Part shown: piece after piece, positions 44,683 through 53,816 of the stretch
How positions within the stretch are numbered: the first letter of the stretch is position 1
How the letters are laid out: each line of letters begins with the position of its first letter
Assembly: GCF_000621125.1 (NCBI RefSeq)
Contig: NZ_KK211214.1
Coordinates: 1,035,026-1,099,025, forward strand
Origin: Maribacter antarcticus DSM 21422
GTDB lineage: Bacteria; Bacteroidota; Bacteroidia; Flavobacteriales; Flavobacteriaceae
DNA length: 64,000 bases
Direction: 5' to 3'
Position numbers and translations under genes: made by a program
The notes under the pieces: model-generated
What the model was told of the DNA's origin: nothing
The model's input: the letters and a program-made list of their open reading frames with translations, nothing else
The model's database searches: none

Positions 44683-45171
44683 AAACACCCGATCATTTTT
44701 CGATTCAAACAACACATTTACATGTTCTTGCAAAGAAGTGGATAATGAAATTCCTTTATAATCTGCTTTTACAGGATATTTTTTATGGTTTCGGTTTACC
44801 AGAACGGCTGTTTTGAGCTGTTTTAATGGTGTTCTCAAAAAATGATGCACGCCATAGATAAGAGTTGTGCCTGAGTTTAGCACATCGTCTACCAGTACTA
44901 TAGACTTGTTTTTGAAATCATTCTCCGAAATAGAAGTGCTAACACCACTTTTTAGTGGGTTGCTCTTATCCATCATTACCTTGCACAATGTTATTTCTGC
45001 ATTAGTAATCTTACGAAGTACAGCGATTATCTTTTTTGCAAACTTGGTGCCTCCTCCATCTATTCCTGCAATGATGATTTGTTTCTCATCTACATTAGCT
45101 TCATAAATCTGGTAGGCGATACGTTTTGTCTTGAACTGTATCTGGTCATGGGAAAGAATAAGTTGTTCCAT
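44674..45171 (-). CDS. phosphoribosyltransferase (PyrR-like)
   Basis: A 165-residue type I PRTase. The PRPP loop is V-L-V-D-D-V-L-N-S-G-T-T near 95-106, with an A-G-I-D-G-G-G pyrophosphate-loop-like stretch near 35. Size and layout resemble PyrR/uracil-type PRTases. Such stand-alone genes in flavobacteria are usually labelled only as phosphoribosyltransferase. Exact base specificity uncertain. Confidence 0.82.
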   Translation of the reverse strand: MEQLILSHDQIQFKTKRIAYQIYEANVDEKQIIIAGIDGGGTKFAKKIIAVLRKITNAEITLCKVMMDKSNPLKSGVSTSISENDFKNKSIVLVDDVLNSGTTLIYGVHHFLRTPLKQLKTAVLVNRNHKKYPVKADYKGISLSTSLQEHVNVLFESKNDRVFLN

Positions 45172-45212
45172 TAGTCTAATACTTTAAGTTTTAAATATAA
45201 CGTGTGTTTTAC

Positions 45213-45644
45213 CTATGCGTCTTTATCTATTTCTGAATCGGTTGGCTTGTCTGTTTCATTTGGTTTTTCCGACGTTATTGGCTCATCTAAATAGTCATCT
45301 ATTTCTCTACGGTCTTTTTTTGTAGGTCTTCCAGCACCCTTTTTTCGATAGTATTCCTTTGAGTATTTTAATAGCTCATTGTGCTCAAAGGCCTCTTTTG
45401 GGGTAGTGTCTTTTCTGTACATGTCTACCAGTTTTGCCCCTACACGACTTGGTGGAATATCTAGTACCTTAAATTGATAGTTGATTTGATTCTTTCGCAC
45501 GATTATAGCATCCGTCGGAAAAACTTCCCTGCCTGGCTTTGCAACGTGTTCGTTTATTTTAACATGCCCTTTTTTACAGGCATTTGTGGCAATATTCCGT
45601 GTTTTAAAGTAACGTGTACTCCACAAGTATTTATCTATCCGCAT
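45213..45644 (-). CDS. hslR: S4-domain RNA-binding protein (Hsp15/HslR-like)
   Basis: A 143-residue protein with an N-terminal S4 domain: M-R-I-D-K-Y-L-W-S-T-R-Y-F-K-T-R followed by C-K-K-G-H-V-K-I-N and the A-K-P-G-R-E-V turn. The R-K-G-A-G-R-P-T-K-K-D-R-R basic part and acidic low-complexity tail follow. HslR binds stalled 50S subunits carrying nascent chains. A TATTTTTG element on the minus strand at 45683-45676 probably drives it, back to back with the FKBP gene. Confidence 0.85.
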   Translation of the reverse strand: MRIDKYLWSTRYFKTRNIATNACKKGHVKINEHVAKPGREVFPTDAIIVRKNQINYQFKVLDIPPSRVGAKLVDMYRKDTTPKEAFEHNELLKYSKEYYRKKGAGRPTKKDRREIDDYLDEPITSEKPNETDKPTDSEIDKDA

Positions 45645-45718
45645 TACAAATAAAAATCTTTGTTAAGGTTCTAAGCAAAAATAGGGGAAAATTGTATCTT
45701 GCGCGCTTAATAATTAAA

Positions 45719-46696
45719 ATGATGAAATTAAAAAATATCTGTTTAGTTGTATGGTTGGCAGCTGCAGCGTGGTCTTGTGGAGATGATGATGAAGGACCCC
45801 AAGCACAGGTGATACCTCCAAGGTTGTTAAGCGAGGTTGCTGTTGACAATGATACGGAAATAGTAGCTTTTTTAAAGAGTCATTTTTATAACTATGAGGA
45901 ATTCCAAAGTCCTCCAGCAGATTTTGACTTTAGAATAAGATTCGATACTATATCCGGTGATAACTCGGATAAAATTTCCATTTTTGATAGTAGTCAACTT
46001 AATGCAGTCGAGTTTGGTTCGGAAACTATTACGGTAACATCTGCAGACGTGGGCGTAGTATCCGGTGATGAAGTTGTAAATAGTAAATTATATTATTTAG
46101 TAGTTAGGCAAGGGGTGTCGGAGTCAGTACCTACTATTGGAGATAACTCTATTTTAAGATATGAGGGTTCTTTATTAAACGGACAAGTATTTGATTCTCA
46201 AGTTAGCCAACCTGTAAAATTTAATCTGTCTCAGGTTGTTCGTGGCTTTGGTAACGGGATGGAATATTTTAAAACAGGAAGTGCTGTAATAGAAAATGGA
46301 GATGGAACGTTTACTTATGAAGACTATGGTATTGGCGCTATTTTTATGCCTTCTGAGCTAGCATACTTTAATACTCCTACGAGTAATTTAATTCCAATTT
46401 ATGCTCCTTTGGTTTTCAAGATAGATGCGTACTCGTTTGAGCCTAACACCGATACAGATCAGGATGGTATTCCTTCAATTTTGGAAGATCTTAATATGGA
46501 CGGAAATCTCAACAACGACAATACAGATAGTGCGGATGAAGTACAAGCAACTATTGTTAACTATCGTGATGCTGACGATGACAATGATGGCATTCCAACC
46601 ATAGAGGAAATAAACTTGAATGCAGATGGTACATTTTTATCCTTTAAAGATACCGATGGTGATGGGATTTCTGACCATTTGGATATTGATTCATAG
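45719..46696 (+). CDS. FKBP-type peptidyl-prolyl isomerase lipoprotein with calcium-type Asp repeats
   Basis: I start it at the ATG at 45719, since this yields a lipoprotein signal (W-L-A-A-A-A-W-S-C-G, Cys about 20); the frame is open further upstream without a signal. An FKBP-like fold spans about 145-245 (L-R-Y-E-G-S-L-L-N-G-Q-V-F-D-S and V-V-R-G-F-G-N-G-M). The C-terminal 80 residues have thrombospondin type 3/EF-hand-like D-x-D-x-D-G-I-P-S repeats ending D-T-D-G-D-G-I-S-D. Flavobacterial proteins of this type help fold exported proteins, possibly of the gliding/secretion machinery. Confidence 0.82.
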   Translation: MMKLKNICLVVWLAAAAWSCGDDDEGPQAQVIPPRLLSEVAVDNDTEIVAFLKSHFYNYEEFQSPPADFDFRIRFDTISGDNSDKISIFDSSQLNAVEFGSETITVTSADVGVVSGDEVVNSKLYYLVVRQGVSESVPTIGDNSILRYEGSLLNGQVFDSQVSQPVKFNLSQVVRGFGNGMEYFKTGSAVIENGDGTFTYEDYGIGAIFMPSELAYFNTPTSNLIPIYAPLVFKIDAYSFEPNTDTDQDGIPSILEDLNMDGNLNNDNTDSADEVQATIVNYRDADDDNDGIPTIEEINLNADGTFLSFKDTDGDGISDHLDIDS

Positions 46697-46980
46697 CTAT
46701 TTCCTATGAATTTATTGATGTTAGAATTATTTCCAAATATTTAATACATAGGTTTTAGAATCTAAAATAAGATACTGTAATCTCTAATTTTCATAGATTC
46801 AGGTTACGAATAAGGCCATTTGACACTCATTTTTTTTTGAAATAACAATTTGGTTTAAATAATCTTATAGTAGCATGTTACTTTATATATTTATTATTAC
46901 AAATTTCATTAAAAGACAGCAAAAAAGAGCCCTTTAAGTTTATTCTTAAAGGGCTCTTTTTTGCTGTCTTTAGTGCTGCA
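46697..46980. other. intergenic region with a strong terminator
   Basis: The region is 284 bp between convergent genes. Besides the hairpin listed next I see nothing else. Confidence 0.6.
46915..46968. terminator. strong bidirectional terminator
   Basis: A perfect 24-bp stem (46915-46938 with 46945-46968) with a 6-base loop and A/T runs on both arms, between the convergent FKBP and beta-barrel genes. Confidence 0.9.
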
Positions 46981-47574
46981 CTAAAGTTTTAGGGACAAGC
47001 TCAATATGATTTGGTCAGGTCTGGTATCTACTCGGTCGTCGTTAAGGGTAAGTTGGGTACTATCTATGAAATTCAATTCGTTCTCGCTAAAACCTCTTTC
47101 GTAACGTACATCTAAACCAAATTTCCCGAAACTTACTCCTGCACCTATGTTTAGGCCAACGGTAAAATCATTTTCAATGTTATCGATAGTTACCCCATCA
47201 AACTTACTATTCAAAATATATTGGAACGCCGGGCCTGCAAATATGCTTAAAGGGCCTATAACTTTAATACCTACTAAAACAGGAACATCCAATTTGTTTA
47301 TTCTTAAGTCTCCTTCATCGTAGTCGGATGTGGTGCTGGTATATACCAATTCAGGCCTTATATATATCTTATTTCCTAATTTGCCAAAAACACCTACATG
47401 GTAGCCCACATTTCTGTCAGGACTTTGCACCGCGTTTTCTGCGGAATCAAAGAAATCCCCATTACCGGCGTAGTTTATACCACCCTTAATGCCAAATCCA
47501 GAACCATTTTGTGCTAAACCAAAAAATCCTGACAGCACTACTGCTGTAATTAAAACTATTTTTTTCATAATCAT
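46981..47574 (-). CDS. outer membrane beta-barrel protein (PorT-like family)
   Basis: A 197-residue protein with signal peptide (V-L-S-G-F-F-G-L-A-Q). The start may be the ATG at 47574 or two codons later. It has G-I-K-G-G-I-N-Y-A-G-N-G at the N-terminus, alternating beta strands with aromatic ends, and a final I-I-L-S-L-S-L-K-L strand, typical of small eight-strand outer-membrane barrels. Function unknown. Confidence 0.82.
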   Translation of the reverse strand: MIMKKIVLITAVVLSGFFGLAQNGSGFGIKGGINYAGNGDFFDSAENAVQSPDRNVGYHVGVFGKLGNKIYIRPELVYTSTTSDYDEGDLRINKLDVPVLVGIKVIGPLSIFAGPAFQYILNSKFDGVTIDNIENDFTVGLNIGAGVSFGKFGLDVRYERGFSENELNFIDSTQLTLNDDRVDTRPDQIILSLSLKL

Positions 47575-47775
47575 TTTGTTTTGATGAGAAAACGGTAATC
47601 AATAACAATACCAAACATCCCATTTCTCGCTATAACATCAGAACGCAAAGCCTTATGCTTTATTGTTTTATGCCAATATGGACTAGCGAGCGGTATATTA
47701 TTTAATCGATTAAGATATAGATTTACCCCTTTTAGATATTTGCTTTTTATTAAGTTTTGGGGACTTTGAGTTCGT

Positions 47776-47783
47776 TATATTTG
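47776..47783 (+). promoter_or_regulatory. -7 element (TATATTTG) ahead of tgt
   Basis: A perfect TAnnTTTG match 20 bp before the tgt start. A TTTTG about 16 bp upstream may serve as the -33 part, though the spacing is short. Confidence 0.55.
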
Positions 47784-47802
47784 TATCCTTATTCATAAGC
47801 TT

Positions 47803-48933
47803 TTGAAATTTACTTTACACAAGACCGATCCACTTAGCAAAGCAAGGGCAGGAACCATTAAAACAGACCATGGTTCCATACAAACGCCTATTTTCATGCC
47901 TGTGGGTACCGTTGCTTCCGTAAAGGGAGTACACCAAAAAGAACTACGGGAAGAAATTAAACCTGATATTATTTTAGGCAATACCTATCATTTGTTCCTA
48001 AGGCCCAAGACGCATATATTAAAACAAGCCGGGGGTCTGCATAAGTTTATGGGATGGGAAAAGAATATCTTAACGGACAGTGGAGGATACCAAGTGTATT
48101 CCCTATCTGCAAATAGAAAAATAAAGGAGGAAGGCGTAAAGTTTAAATCCCATATAGATGGTTCTACCCATATGTTTACCCCGGAGAATGTAATGGAAAT
48201 ACAGCGGGTCATTGGTGCGGATATTATTATGGCCTTTGATGAATGTACCCCATATCCTTGCGATTACAACTACGCAAAACGATCTATGCATATGACGCAT
48301 CGCTGGTTGGATAGATGTATCAATCATCTCGAAAAAACACCTTTGGAATATGATTATGCTCAGACTTTTTTCCCGATTGTGCAGGGATCAACGTATACCG
48401 ATTTAAGGCGTCAGTCCGCCGAATATATTGCCAATTCAGGTGCAGAAGGAAACGCAATCGGTGGCCTTTCTGTAGGAGAACCAGCGGATGAGTTGTATGC
48501 AATGACCGAGGTGGTTTGCGAAATATTACCAGAGGATAAACCCAGATATTTAATGGGGGTAGGGACACCGATAAATATTTTAGAAAATATTGCCCTTGGG
48601 GTAGATATGTTTGATTGCGTTATGCCGACCAGAAATGCTAGAAATGGAATGTTGTTTACGGCTCATGGCTCCATCAATATAAAGAATAAGAAGTGGGAAG
48701 ATGATTTTTCTATATTGGATGAAATGGGAACTACTTTTGTCGATCGTGAGTATAGCAAGGCGTATTTGAGACATTTGTTCGCAGCTAATGAATATTTAGG
48801 AAAACAAATTGCTACGATACATAATCTAGGATTTTATCTTTGGTTGGTACGCGAGGCCAGAAAGCATATTTTGGCAGGTGATTTTAGAGAATGGAAAGAT
48901 CGGATGGTAAAACAAATGGATAAAAGGCTCTAA
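47803..48933 (+). CDS. tgt: queuine tRNA-ribosyltransferase without the usual zinc cysteines
   Basis: A 376-residue enzyme that swaps guanine-34 of tRNA for preQ1. The start is a TTG at 47803 (M-K-F-T-L-H-K-T-D), since no ATG fits. Catalytic blocks: L-T-D-S-G-G-Y-Q-V, M-A-F-D-E-C-T-P-Y, G-G-L-S-V-G-E-P and F-D-C-V-M-P-T-R-N-A-R-N-G. In E. coli the C-terminal zinc site is C-x-C-x2-C plus His; here residues 306-318 read D-E-M-G-T-T-F-V-D-R-E-Y-S with no Cys, while the I-H-N His remains. I believe this to be a lineage trait in Bacteroidota. It overlaps the next start by 1 nt (TAATG). Confidence 0.93.
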   Translation: MKFTLHKTDPLSKARAGTIKTDHGSIQTPIFMPVGTVASVKGVHQKELREEIKPDIILGNTYHLFLRPKTHILKQAGGLHKFMGWEKNILTDSGGYQVYSLSANRKIKEEGVKFKSHIDGSTHMFTPENVMEIQRVIGADIIMAFDECTPYPCDYNYAKRSMHMTHRWLDRCINHLEKTPLEYDYAQTFFPIVQGSTYTDLRRQSAEYIANSGAEGNAIGGLSVGEPADELYAMTEVVCEILPEDKPRYLMGVGTPINILENIALGVDMFDCVMPTRNARNGMLFTAHGSINIKNKKWEDDFSILDEMGTTFVDREYSKAYLRHLFAANEYLGKQIATIHNLGFYLWLVREARKHILAGDFREWKDRMVKQMDKRL

Positions 48934-50015
48934 TGCTTTCGATAATTGATAAATACATATTAAAGCGGTATTTGGCCACATTTTCTTTGATGTTGCTCCT
49001 CTTCATTCCCATTGGTATTATGGTGAACTTGGCAGAGCAGATAGGCAAAATGATTGATAATGAAGCCCCACTAAACGAAATCTTGACGTATTATCTCAAC
49101 TTCACCATTTACATTGGTAATCTGCTATTTCCTATTTTTCTTTTTTTATCGGTAATCTTCTTTACCTCTAAACTCGCCAATAACACTGAAATTGTAGCTA
49201 TTTTAAGCTCTGGTGTTTCTTATGGTAGGTTTTTACGTCCTTACTTAATTGGAGCATCTATGATAGCGGTATTGATGTTCTTTATGACCATGTTCATCGT
49301 ACCTAATGCCAGTCTTGGCTTTAATGAATTTAAGTTCAAATACCTTAAAAAGGGAAAGAAAGACCGTATCACCAATAATATTTTCAATCAGTTGAATGAA
49401 ACTGATTTTATTTATGTGAGTAGTTTTGATCCAGCCCGGCAGTTGGGAAACAATTTCACGTTTGAACGTTTTGATGAAAAGAATGAACTTAAATTTAAAA
49501 TTTCCGCAGCAAATATTAGATGGGTAGAAAAAGATAGTACCTATAGATTAACTTCCTATAGTAAACGAACGGTTAAAGGAGATAGTGCATTTATTGAAAG
49601 TAAAAGGCGCCTTGATACTCTGTTTCCTTTCAAAATCAACGACCTTACGCAGGTATCCTATGTAGCAGAAACGAAGAATCTTTATGAATTAGACGAGTTC
49701 ATCAAAAGCCAAAAAAGAAAAGGGGCATCCAACATTAATACTTATGTTCTTGTAAAATACAAAAGGTGGGCCTTGCCATTAACGGCTTTTATTTTAACCA
49801 TTATTGCTGTTGCTGTATCCTCGGTAAAAAGACGCGGAGGAATGGGGATTAACCTAGCGTTCGGAATTTTAGTGGCCTTCGTGTTTGTATTTTTTGATAA
49901 AGTTTTTGGTACCCTTGCAGAGCAATCAGGATTTCCTCCTTTGTTGGCTGTAATTATCCCTAATGTTGTTTTTGGCGTTTTGGCTTTTTACTTGCTACAG
50001 AATGCAAAAAGATAG
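48933..50015 (+). CDS. LptF/LptG-family lipopolysaccharide export permease
   Basis: A 360-residue YjgP/YjgQ permease, a membrane part of the LPS transporter that lifts LPS from the inner membrane to the LptA bridge. Opening I-D-K-Y-I-L-K-R-Y-L-A-T-F is typical. Transmembrane helices are at about 13-33, 55-80, 98-122 and three near the C-terminus (280-355), with a periplasmic beta-jellyroll between. Coupled to tgt by a 1-nt overlap and overlapping the next gene by 14 nt. Confidence 0.88.
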   Translation: MLSIIDKYILKRYLATFSLMLLLFIPIGIMVNLAEQIGKMIDNEAPLNEILTYYLNFTIYIGNLLFPIFLFLSVIFFTSKLANNTEIVAILSSGVSYGRFLRPYLIGASMIAVLMFFMTMFIVPNASLGFNEFKFKYLKKGKKDRITNNIFNQLNETDFIYVSSFDPARQLGNNFTFERFDEKNELKFKISAANIRWVEKDSTYRLTSYSKRTVKGDSAFIESKRRLDTLFPFKINDLTQVSYVAETKNLYELDEFIKSQKRKGASNINTYVLVKYKRWALPLTAFILTIIAVAVSSVKRRGGMGINLAFGILVAFVFVFFDKVFGTLAEQSGFPPLLAVIIPNVVFGVLAFYLLQNAKR

Positions 50016-50901
50016 ATTAAGCAATCTCATCCATCTCCAAATTATAGTTTTTATTTATGGTTTTACGGCGATTCTTGGAAAACTAATTTCTATAGACTCC
50101 TTACCGCTGGTCTGGTATCGTATGGGATTGGCCTCCCTATTCATTCTCGTATACATTCGTTTTTCAAAATTCACACTGCGCGTAAATACGAAGACCTTAT
50201 TGTGGTTCACTTTTGCGGGCATTATAGTAGCCTTACATTGGGTTACTTTTTTTTTGGCGATTAAGGCATCTACAGTTTCCGTAGCCCTAGCCATGATGTC
50301 CACTGGAGCATTGTTTACTGCTATTATAGAGCCAATAGTGTACAACCGTAAAATAGTTGGGTATGAATTGCTATTAGGATTATTAGTCATTTTAGGGCTA
50401 TATCTTATTTTTCGTGTAGAGTCTAACTATGTTTATGGTATGATAATCGCTTTAATTTCTTCCTTTTTGGCCGCTGTTTTTTCGATTGTAAACGCACAGT
50501 TGGTGAAGAAGAATAGACCATCTGTAATATCGTTCTATGAGCTAGTAATCGGAACTTTATTCTTAACCCTGTTGCTTTCAGTTACAGGAGGTTTTACTTT
50601 TGAATTTTTTAGATTAGAAGTTTCTGATTGGTGGTATCTAATTGTTTTGTCACTAGTATGTACGTCATACGCCTTCATCGCATCTGTAAAAATTATGCGG
50701 GTGCTTACCGCCTATACGGTTATGTTAACCAATAATTTGGAACCCGTATACGGCATATTGTTGGCATTGGTGTTTTTCGGCTCGGAGGAAAAAATGAATT
50801 CTCTTTTTTATGTGGGTGCACTGATTATATTCGCTACAGTAATTACAAACGGTATTTTAAAACATAGGGCTAGTAAAAAGCAGTCTTCACCTAAAGGTTA
50901 G
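50002..50901 (+). CDS. EamA/DMT-superfamily transporter
   Basis: I start it at the ATG at 50002 (M-Q-K-D-R-L-S-N-L-I-H-L), which gives 299 residues and overlaps lptF/G by 14 nt. About ten hydrophobic helices in two repeated EamA halves, with A-L-H-W-V-T-F-F-L-A in the first and T-Y-S/T-S-Y-A-F-I-A-S in the second. Small-metabolite exporter; substrate unknown. Confidence 0.87.
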   Translation: MQKDRLSNLIHLQIIVFIYGFTAILGKLISIDSLPLVWYRMGLASLFILVYIRFSKFTLRVNTKTLLWFTFAGIIVALHWVTFFLAIKASTVSVALAMMSTGALFTAIIEPIVYNRKIVGYELLLGLLVILGLYLIFRVESNYVYGMIIALISSFLAAVFSIVNAQLVKKNRPSVISFYELVIGTLFLTLLLSVTGGFTFEFFRLEVSDWWYLIVLSLVCTSYAFIASVKIMRVLTAYTVMLTNNLEPVYGILLALVFFGSEEKMNSLFYVGALIIFATVITNGILKHRASKKQSSPKG

Positions 50902-50913
50902 GCTTTAAAGTTT

Positions 50914-50921
50914 TATCTTTG
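50914..50921 (+). promoter_or_regulatory. -7 element (TATCTTTG) ahead of accA
   Basis: A perfect TAnnTTTG match 32 bp before the accA ATG. No good TTG 19 bp upstream. Confidence 0.5.
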
Positions 50922-50953
50922 AACTCACAACTAACTAAATTTTTTTTTGAACT

Positions 50954-51907
50954 ATGGAATATTTGGATTTTGAACTTCCTATAAAGGAGCTGGAAGACCA
51001 ATTGGACAAGTGTATGATTATTGGTAAAGAGAGTGATGTTGATGTTACCGAAACCTGCAAACAGATAGAGAAAAAATTAACGGAAACTAGAAAGGACATT
51101 TATAAGAATCTTACGGCTTGGCAGCGTGTTCAACTTTCAAGACACCCAAACAGACCATATACCTTAGACTATATCAAAGCTATTTGTGGAGATACTTTTT
51201 TGGAGCTTCACGGTGATCGTACCGTAAAAGATGACAAAGCTATGATTGGTGGGCTTGGAAAAATAGGAGACCAGTCTTTTATGTTTGTTGGGCAGCAAAA
51301 AGGATATAATACAAAGACAAGGCAATATAGAAATTTTGGTATGGCAAATCCTGAAGGGTATCGTAAAGCGCTTCGTTTGATGAGGTCGGCCGAAAAATTT
51401 AATGTTCCTGTAATTTGTTTGGTAGATACGCCAGGAGCATATCCAGGAATTGAAGCGGAAGAGCGAGGACAGGGAGAAGCTATTGCTAGGAATATTTTGG
51501 AAATGACAAGGCTTAAAGTACCAATTATTGTCGCTATTATAGGCGAAGGTGCTTCAGGTGGTGCATTGGGGATTGGCGTTGGGGATAAAGTACTGATGTT
51601 GGAAAATACATGGTACTCGGTTATATCACCAGAATCTTGCTCCTCTATCTTATGGAGAAGTTGGGAATATAAGGAAATCGCTGCATCTGCCTTAAAATTA
51701 ACCGCTACCGATATGAAGAAACTAAAGTTAATAGATGAAATTGTTAGGGAACCTGCAGGAGGTGCGCACGCGAACAGGGATAAAACTTTCGATATTCTGA
51801 AAAATAAAATAGTTTCCCATTATGGTGAACTTCAAAAGTTATCACCAAAAGAATTAGTAAAACAGCGTATGGATAAATACGAACAGATGGGTGTTTTCAA
51901 TGGTTGA
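50954..51907 (+). CDS. accA: acetyl-CoA carboxylase carboxyltransferase subunit alpha
   Basis: A 317-residue subunit that, with AccD, moves the carboxyl group from biotin to acetyl-CoA in the first step of fatty-acid synthesis. It opens with [11 protein letters not shown], then [29 protein letters not shown] and the oxyanion-type [12 protein letters not shown]. Full length. It has its own promoter element and a terminator after it. Confidence 0.96.
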   Translation: MEYLDFELPIKELEDQLDKCMIIGKESDVDVTETCKQIEKKLTETRKDIYKNLTAWQRVQLSRHPNRPYTLDYIKAICGDTFLELHGDRTVKDDKAMIGGLGKIGDQSFMFVGQQKGYNTKTRQYRNFGMANPEGYRKALRLMRSAEKFNVPVICLVDTPGAYPGIEAEERGQGEAIARNILEMTRLKVPIIVAIIGEGASGGALGIGVGDKVLMLENTWYSVISPESCSSILWRSWEYKEIAASALKLTATDMKKLKLIDEIVREPAGGAHANRDKTFDILKNKIVSHYGELQKLSPKELVKQRMDKYEQMGVFNG

Positions 51908-51930
51908 TAGACCATTTTTGTAACCTCAAG

Positions 51931-51964
51931 AAAATCCAGAATTTTTAAACTCTGGATTTTTTTT
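51931..51964 (+). terminator. terminator of accA
   Basis: A 10-bp stem (51931-51940 with 51951-51960) with a 10-base loop, followed by a T-run. Confidence 0.85.
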
Positions 51965-52073
51965 GTTATCAACATAAAATTGTAACTTATTAACAGACAA
52001 CGTTAGTGATTTGTGAACATCCTAAAAAGGAATTCCACTGTTAGCTAAATGTTAATTGCATATTTTCGTATCC

Positions 52074-53624
52074 ATGGAAAACACGAAACCCTTAGTTGGT
52101 CGTAAGATCGATAAATCTACTATCATAAGCCTTGAAAGAGGTAAAATACCGCCACAAGCCGTTGATTTGGAGGAAGTTGTGATTGGTGCGATGATGATAG
52201 ATAAAAAAGGGGTCGATGAGGTTATCGATATTTTGCATCCAGATGTATTTTATAAGGACGCACACAGATTCATCTATGAAGCAATCTTCATTTTATTCGA
52301 AGAGTCTCAGCCGGTAGATTTACTAACGGTTTCTTCTCAATTGAAGAAAGCAGGTAAGTTGGAGGCGGCAGGAGGTGATTTTTACTTGATTAAACTGACA
52401 CAAAAAGTGGCTTCTTCGGCGCATATTGAGTTTCACGCTCGTATTATCCTCCAAAAGTTCATTCAGCGTAGTTTGATTAAAATTTCTAACGAAATTATAG
52501 AGGAGGCATACGATGAGAGTACTGATGTCTTTGACCTTTTGGATGCTGCGGAATCCAAGTTGTACGATGTTACTCAGGGTAATCTAAAGCGCTCTGCTGA
52601 AACAGCTCAGAATTTGGTGATACAAGCCAAGAAAAGAATTGAAGAAATTGCCAACAAGGAAGGGTTGAGTGGTGTACCCTCCGGTTTTGATAAAGTGGAT
52701 AAACTTACCTCTGGTTGGCAGCCAAGTGATTTAATTATCATCGCAGCGCGTCCCGGTATGGGTAAAACGGCATTAACCTTATCTATGGCAAAAAACATGG
52801 CGGTAAATCACAATATACCGGTAGCATTTTTCTCCTGTGAGATGTCCTCAGTACAATTGATTACACGTTTGATATCCTCCGAAACAGGGTTGTCCTCCGA
52901 AAAGCTGCGTACAGGTAAACTCGAAAAACATGAGTGGGAACAGTTGAATGTAAAAGTAAAAGCTTTAGAAAAGGCACCTTTGTTCATAGATGATACACCA
53001 TCACTTTCTATATTTGACCTTAGGGCAAAAGCTAGACGACTGGCATCCCAACACGGTATTAAAATGATTGTTATCGATTACTTACAATTGATGACGGCCG
53101 GAGGTTCCCAAAAAGGAGGAAACAGGGAACAGGAAATTTCTACGATTTCCCGTAACCTAAAAGCATTGGCTAAGGAACTAAATGTTCCCGTAATCGCATT
53201 GTCACAGCTTTCAAGGGCTGTAGAAACACGTGGAGGTAGTAAACGTCCGTTATTATCAGATCTTAGGGAATCTGGTGCAATTGAGCAAGATGCCGATATT
53301 GTAGCATTTATTTACAGACCTGAATATTATAAGATAGATGAGTGGGACGATGAAGAAAGAAGCCCTACCCAAGGCCAGGGAGAGTTGATTGTGGCCAAGC
53401 ACAGGAACGGTGGTTTGGATAGTATTAGATTGAAGTTTATCGGAAACCTAGGTAAGTTTGATAATCTTGATGATTTTGACTCACCTTTCGAATTTCAGTC
53501 TAAAATGAATGAAAACGAGGAAAATCCTTTTGCGACTAAAAGTTTACCCACGACAAAAGAAGCGTTTGGCAGTAATATGAATCAAGGTTTAGATTCTGAG
53601 GAGGATAACGATGTACCTTTTTAG
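52074..53624 (+). CDS. dnaB: replicative DNA helicase
   Basis: A 516-residue hexameric fork helicase. I choose the ATG at 52074 over the TTG at 52056. The N-terminal DnaB domain has P-Q-A-V-D-L-E-E-V-V-I-G-A-M-M, the RecA-like core Walker A A-R-P-G-M-G-K-T-A, F-S-C-E-M-S, V-I-D-Y-L-Q-L-M and the S-D-L-R-E-S-G-A-I-E-Q-D-A-D sensor block. No intein is present. The last 50 residues are acidic and low complexity, ending D-V-P-F. Confidence 0.96.
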   Translation: MENTKPLVGRKIDKSTIISLERGKIPPQAVDLEEVVIGAMMIDKKGVDEVIDILHPDVFYKDAHRFIYEAIFILFEESQPVDLLTVSSQLKKAGKLEAAGGDFYLIKLTQKVASSAHIEFHARIILQKFIQRSLIKISNEIIEEAYDESTDVFDLLDAAESKLYDVTQGNLKRSAETAQNLVIQAKKRIEEIANKEGLSGVPSGFDKVDKLTSGWQPSDLIIIAARPGMGKTALTLSMAKNMAVNHNIPVAFFSCEMSSVQLITRLISSETGLSSEKLRTGKLEKHEWEQLNVKVKALEKAPLFIDDTPSLSIFDLRAKARRLASQHGIKMIVIDYLQLMTAGGSQKGGNREQEISTISRNLKALAKELNVPVIALSQLSRAVETRGGSKRPLLSDLRESGAIEQDADIVAFIYRPEYYKIDEWDDEERSPTQGQGELIVAKHRNGGLDSIRLKFIGNLGKFDNLDDFDSPFEFQSKMNENEENPFATKSLPTTKEAFGSNMNQGLDSEEDNDVPF

Positions 53625-53784
53625 TGTGCTGAGTTTCTTTCAAAAGGGAATTCTTTGCGATACTTGCTTTTTTGATTTTTAGCTGAATTTAAAGCGCAGA
53701 TTCAAATATGACTAAGGGCAAATTTGTATACAGTTTTGCAAATTCTTTAACTGTTCACAAAATACAACTCGGAGGTTTTTCTTC

Positions 53785-53792
53785 TATCTTTG
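53785..53792 (+). promoter_or_regulatory. -7 element (TATCTTTG) ahead of the 420-aa gene
   Basis: A perfect TAnnTTTG match 24 bp before the ATG at 53817. The -33 part is not clear. Confidence 0.5.
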
Positions 53793-53816
53793 AAATGACT
53801 GAATAATATAAAGCGC

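Noticed and set aside
52074..53624. Possible intein in dnaB
   Set aside because: The 516-residue length and unbroken helicase motifs leave no room for one.
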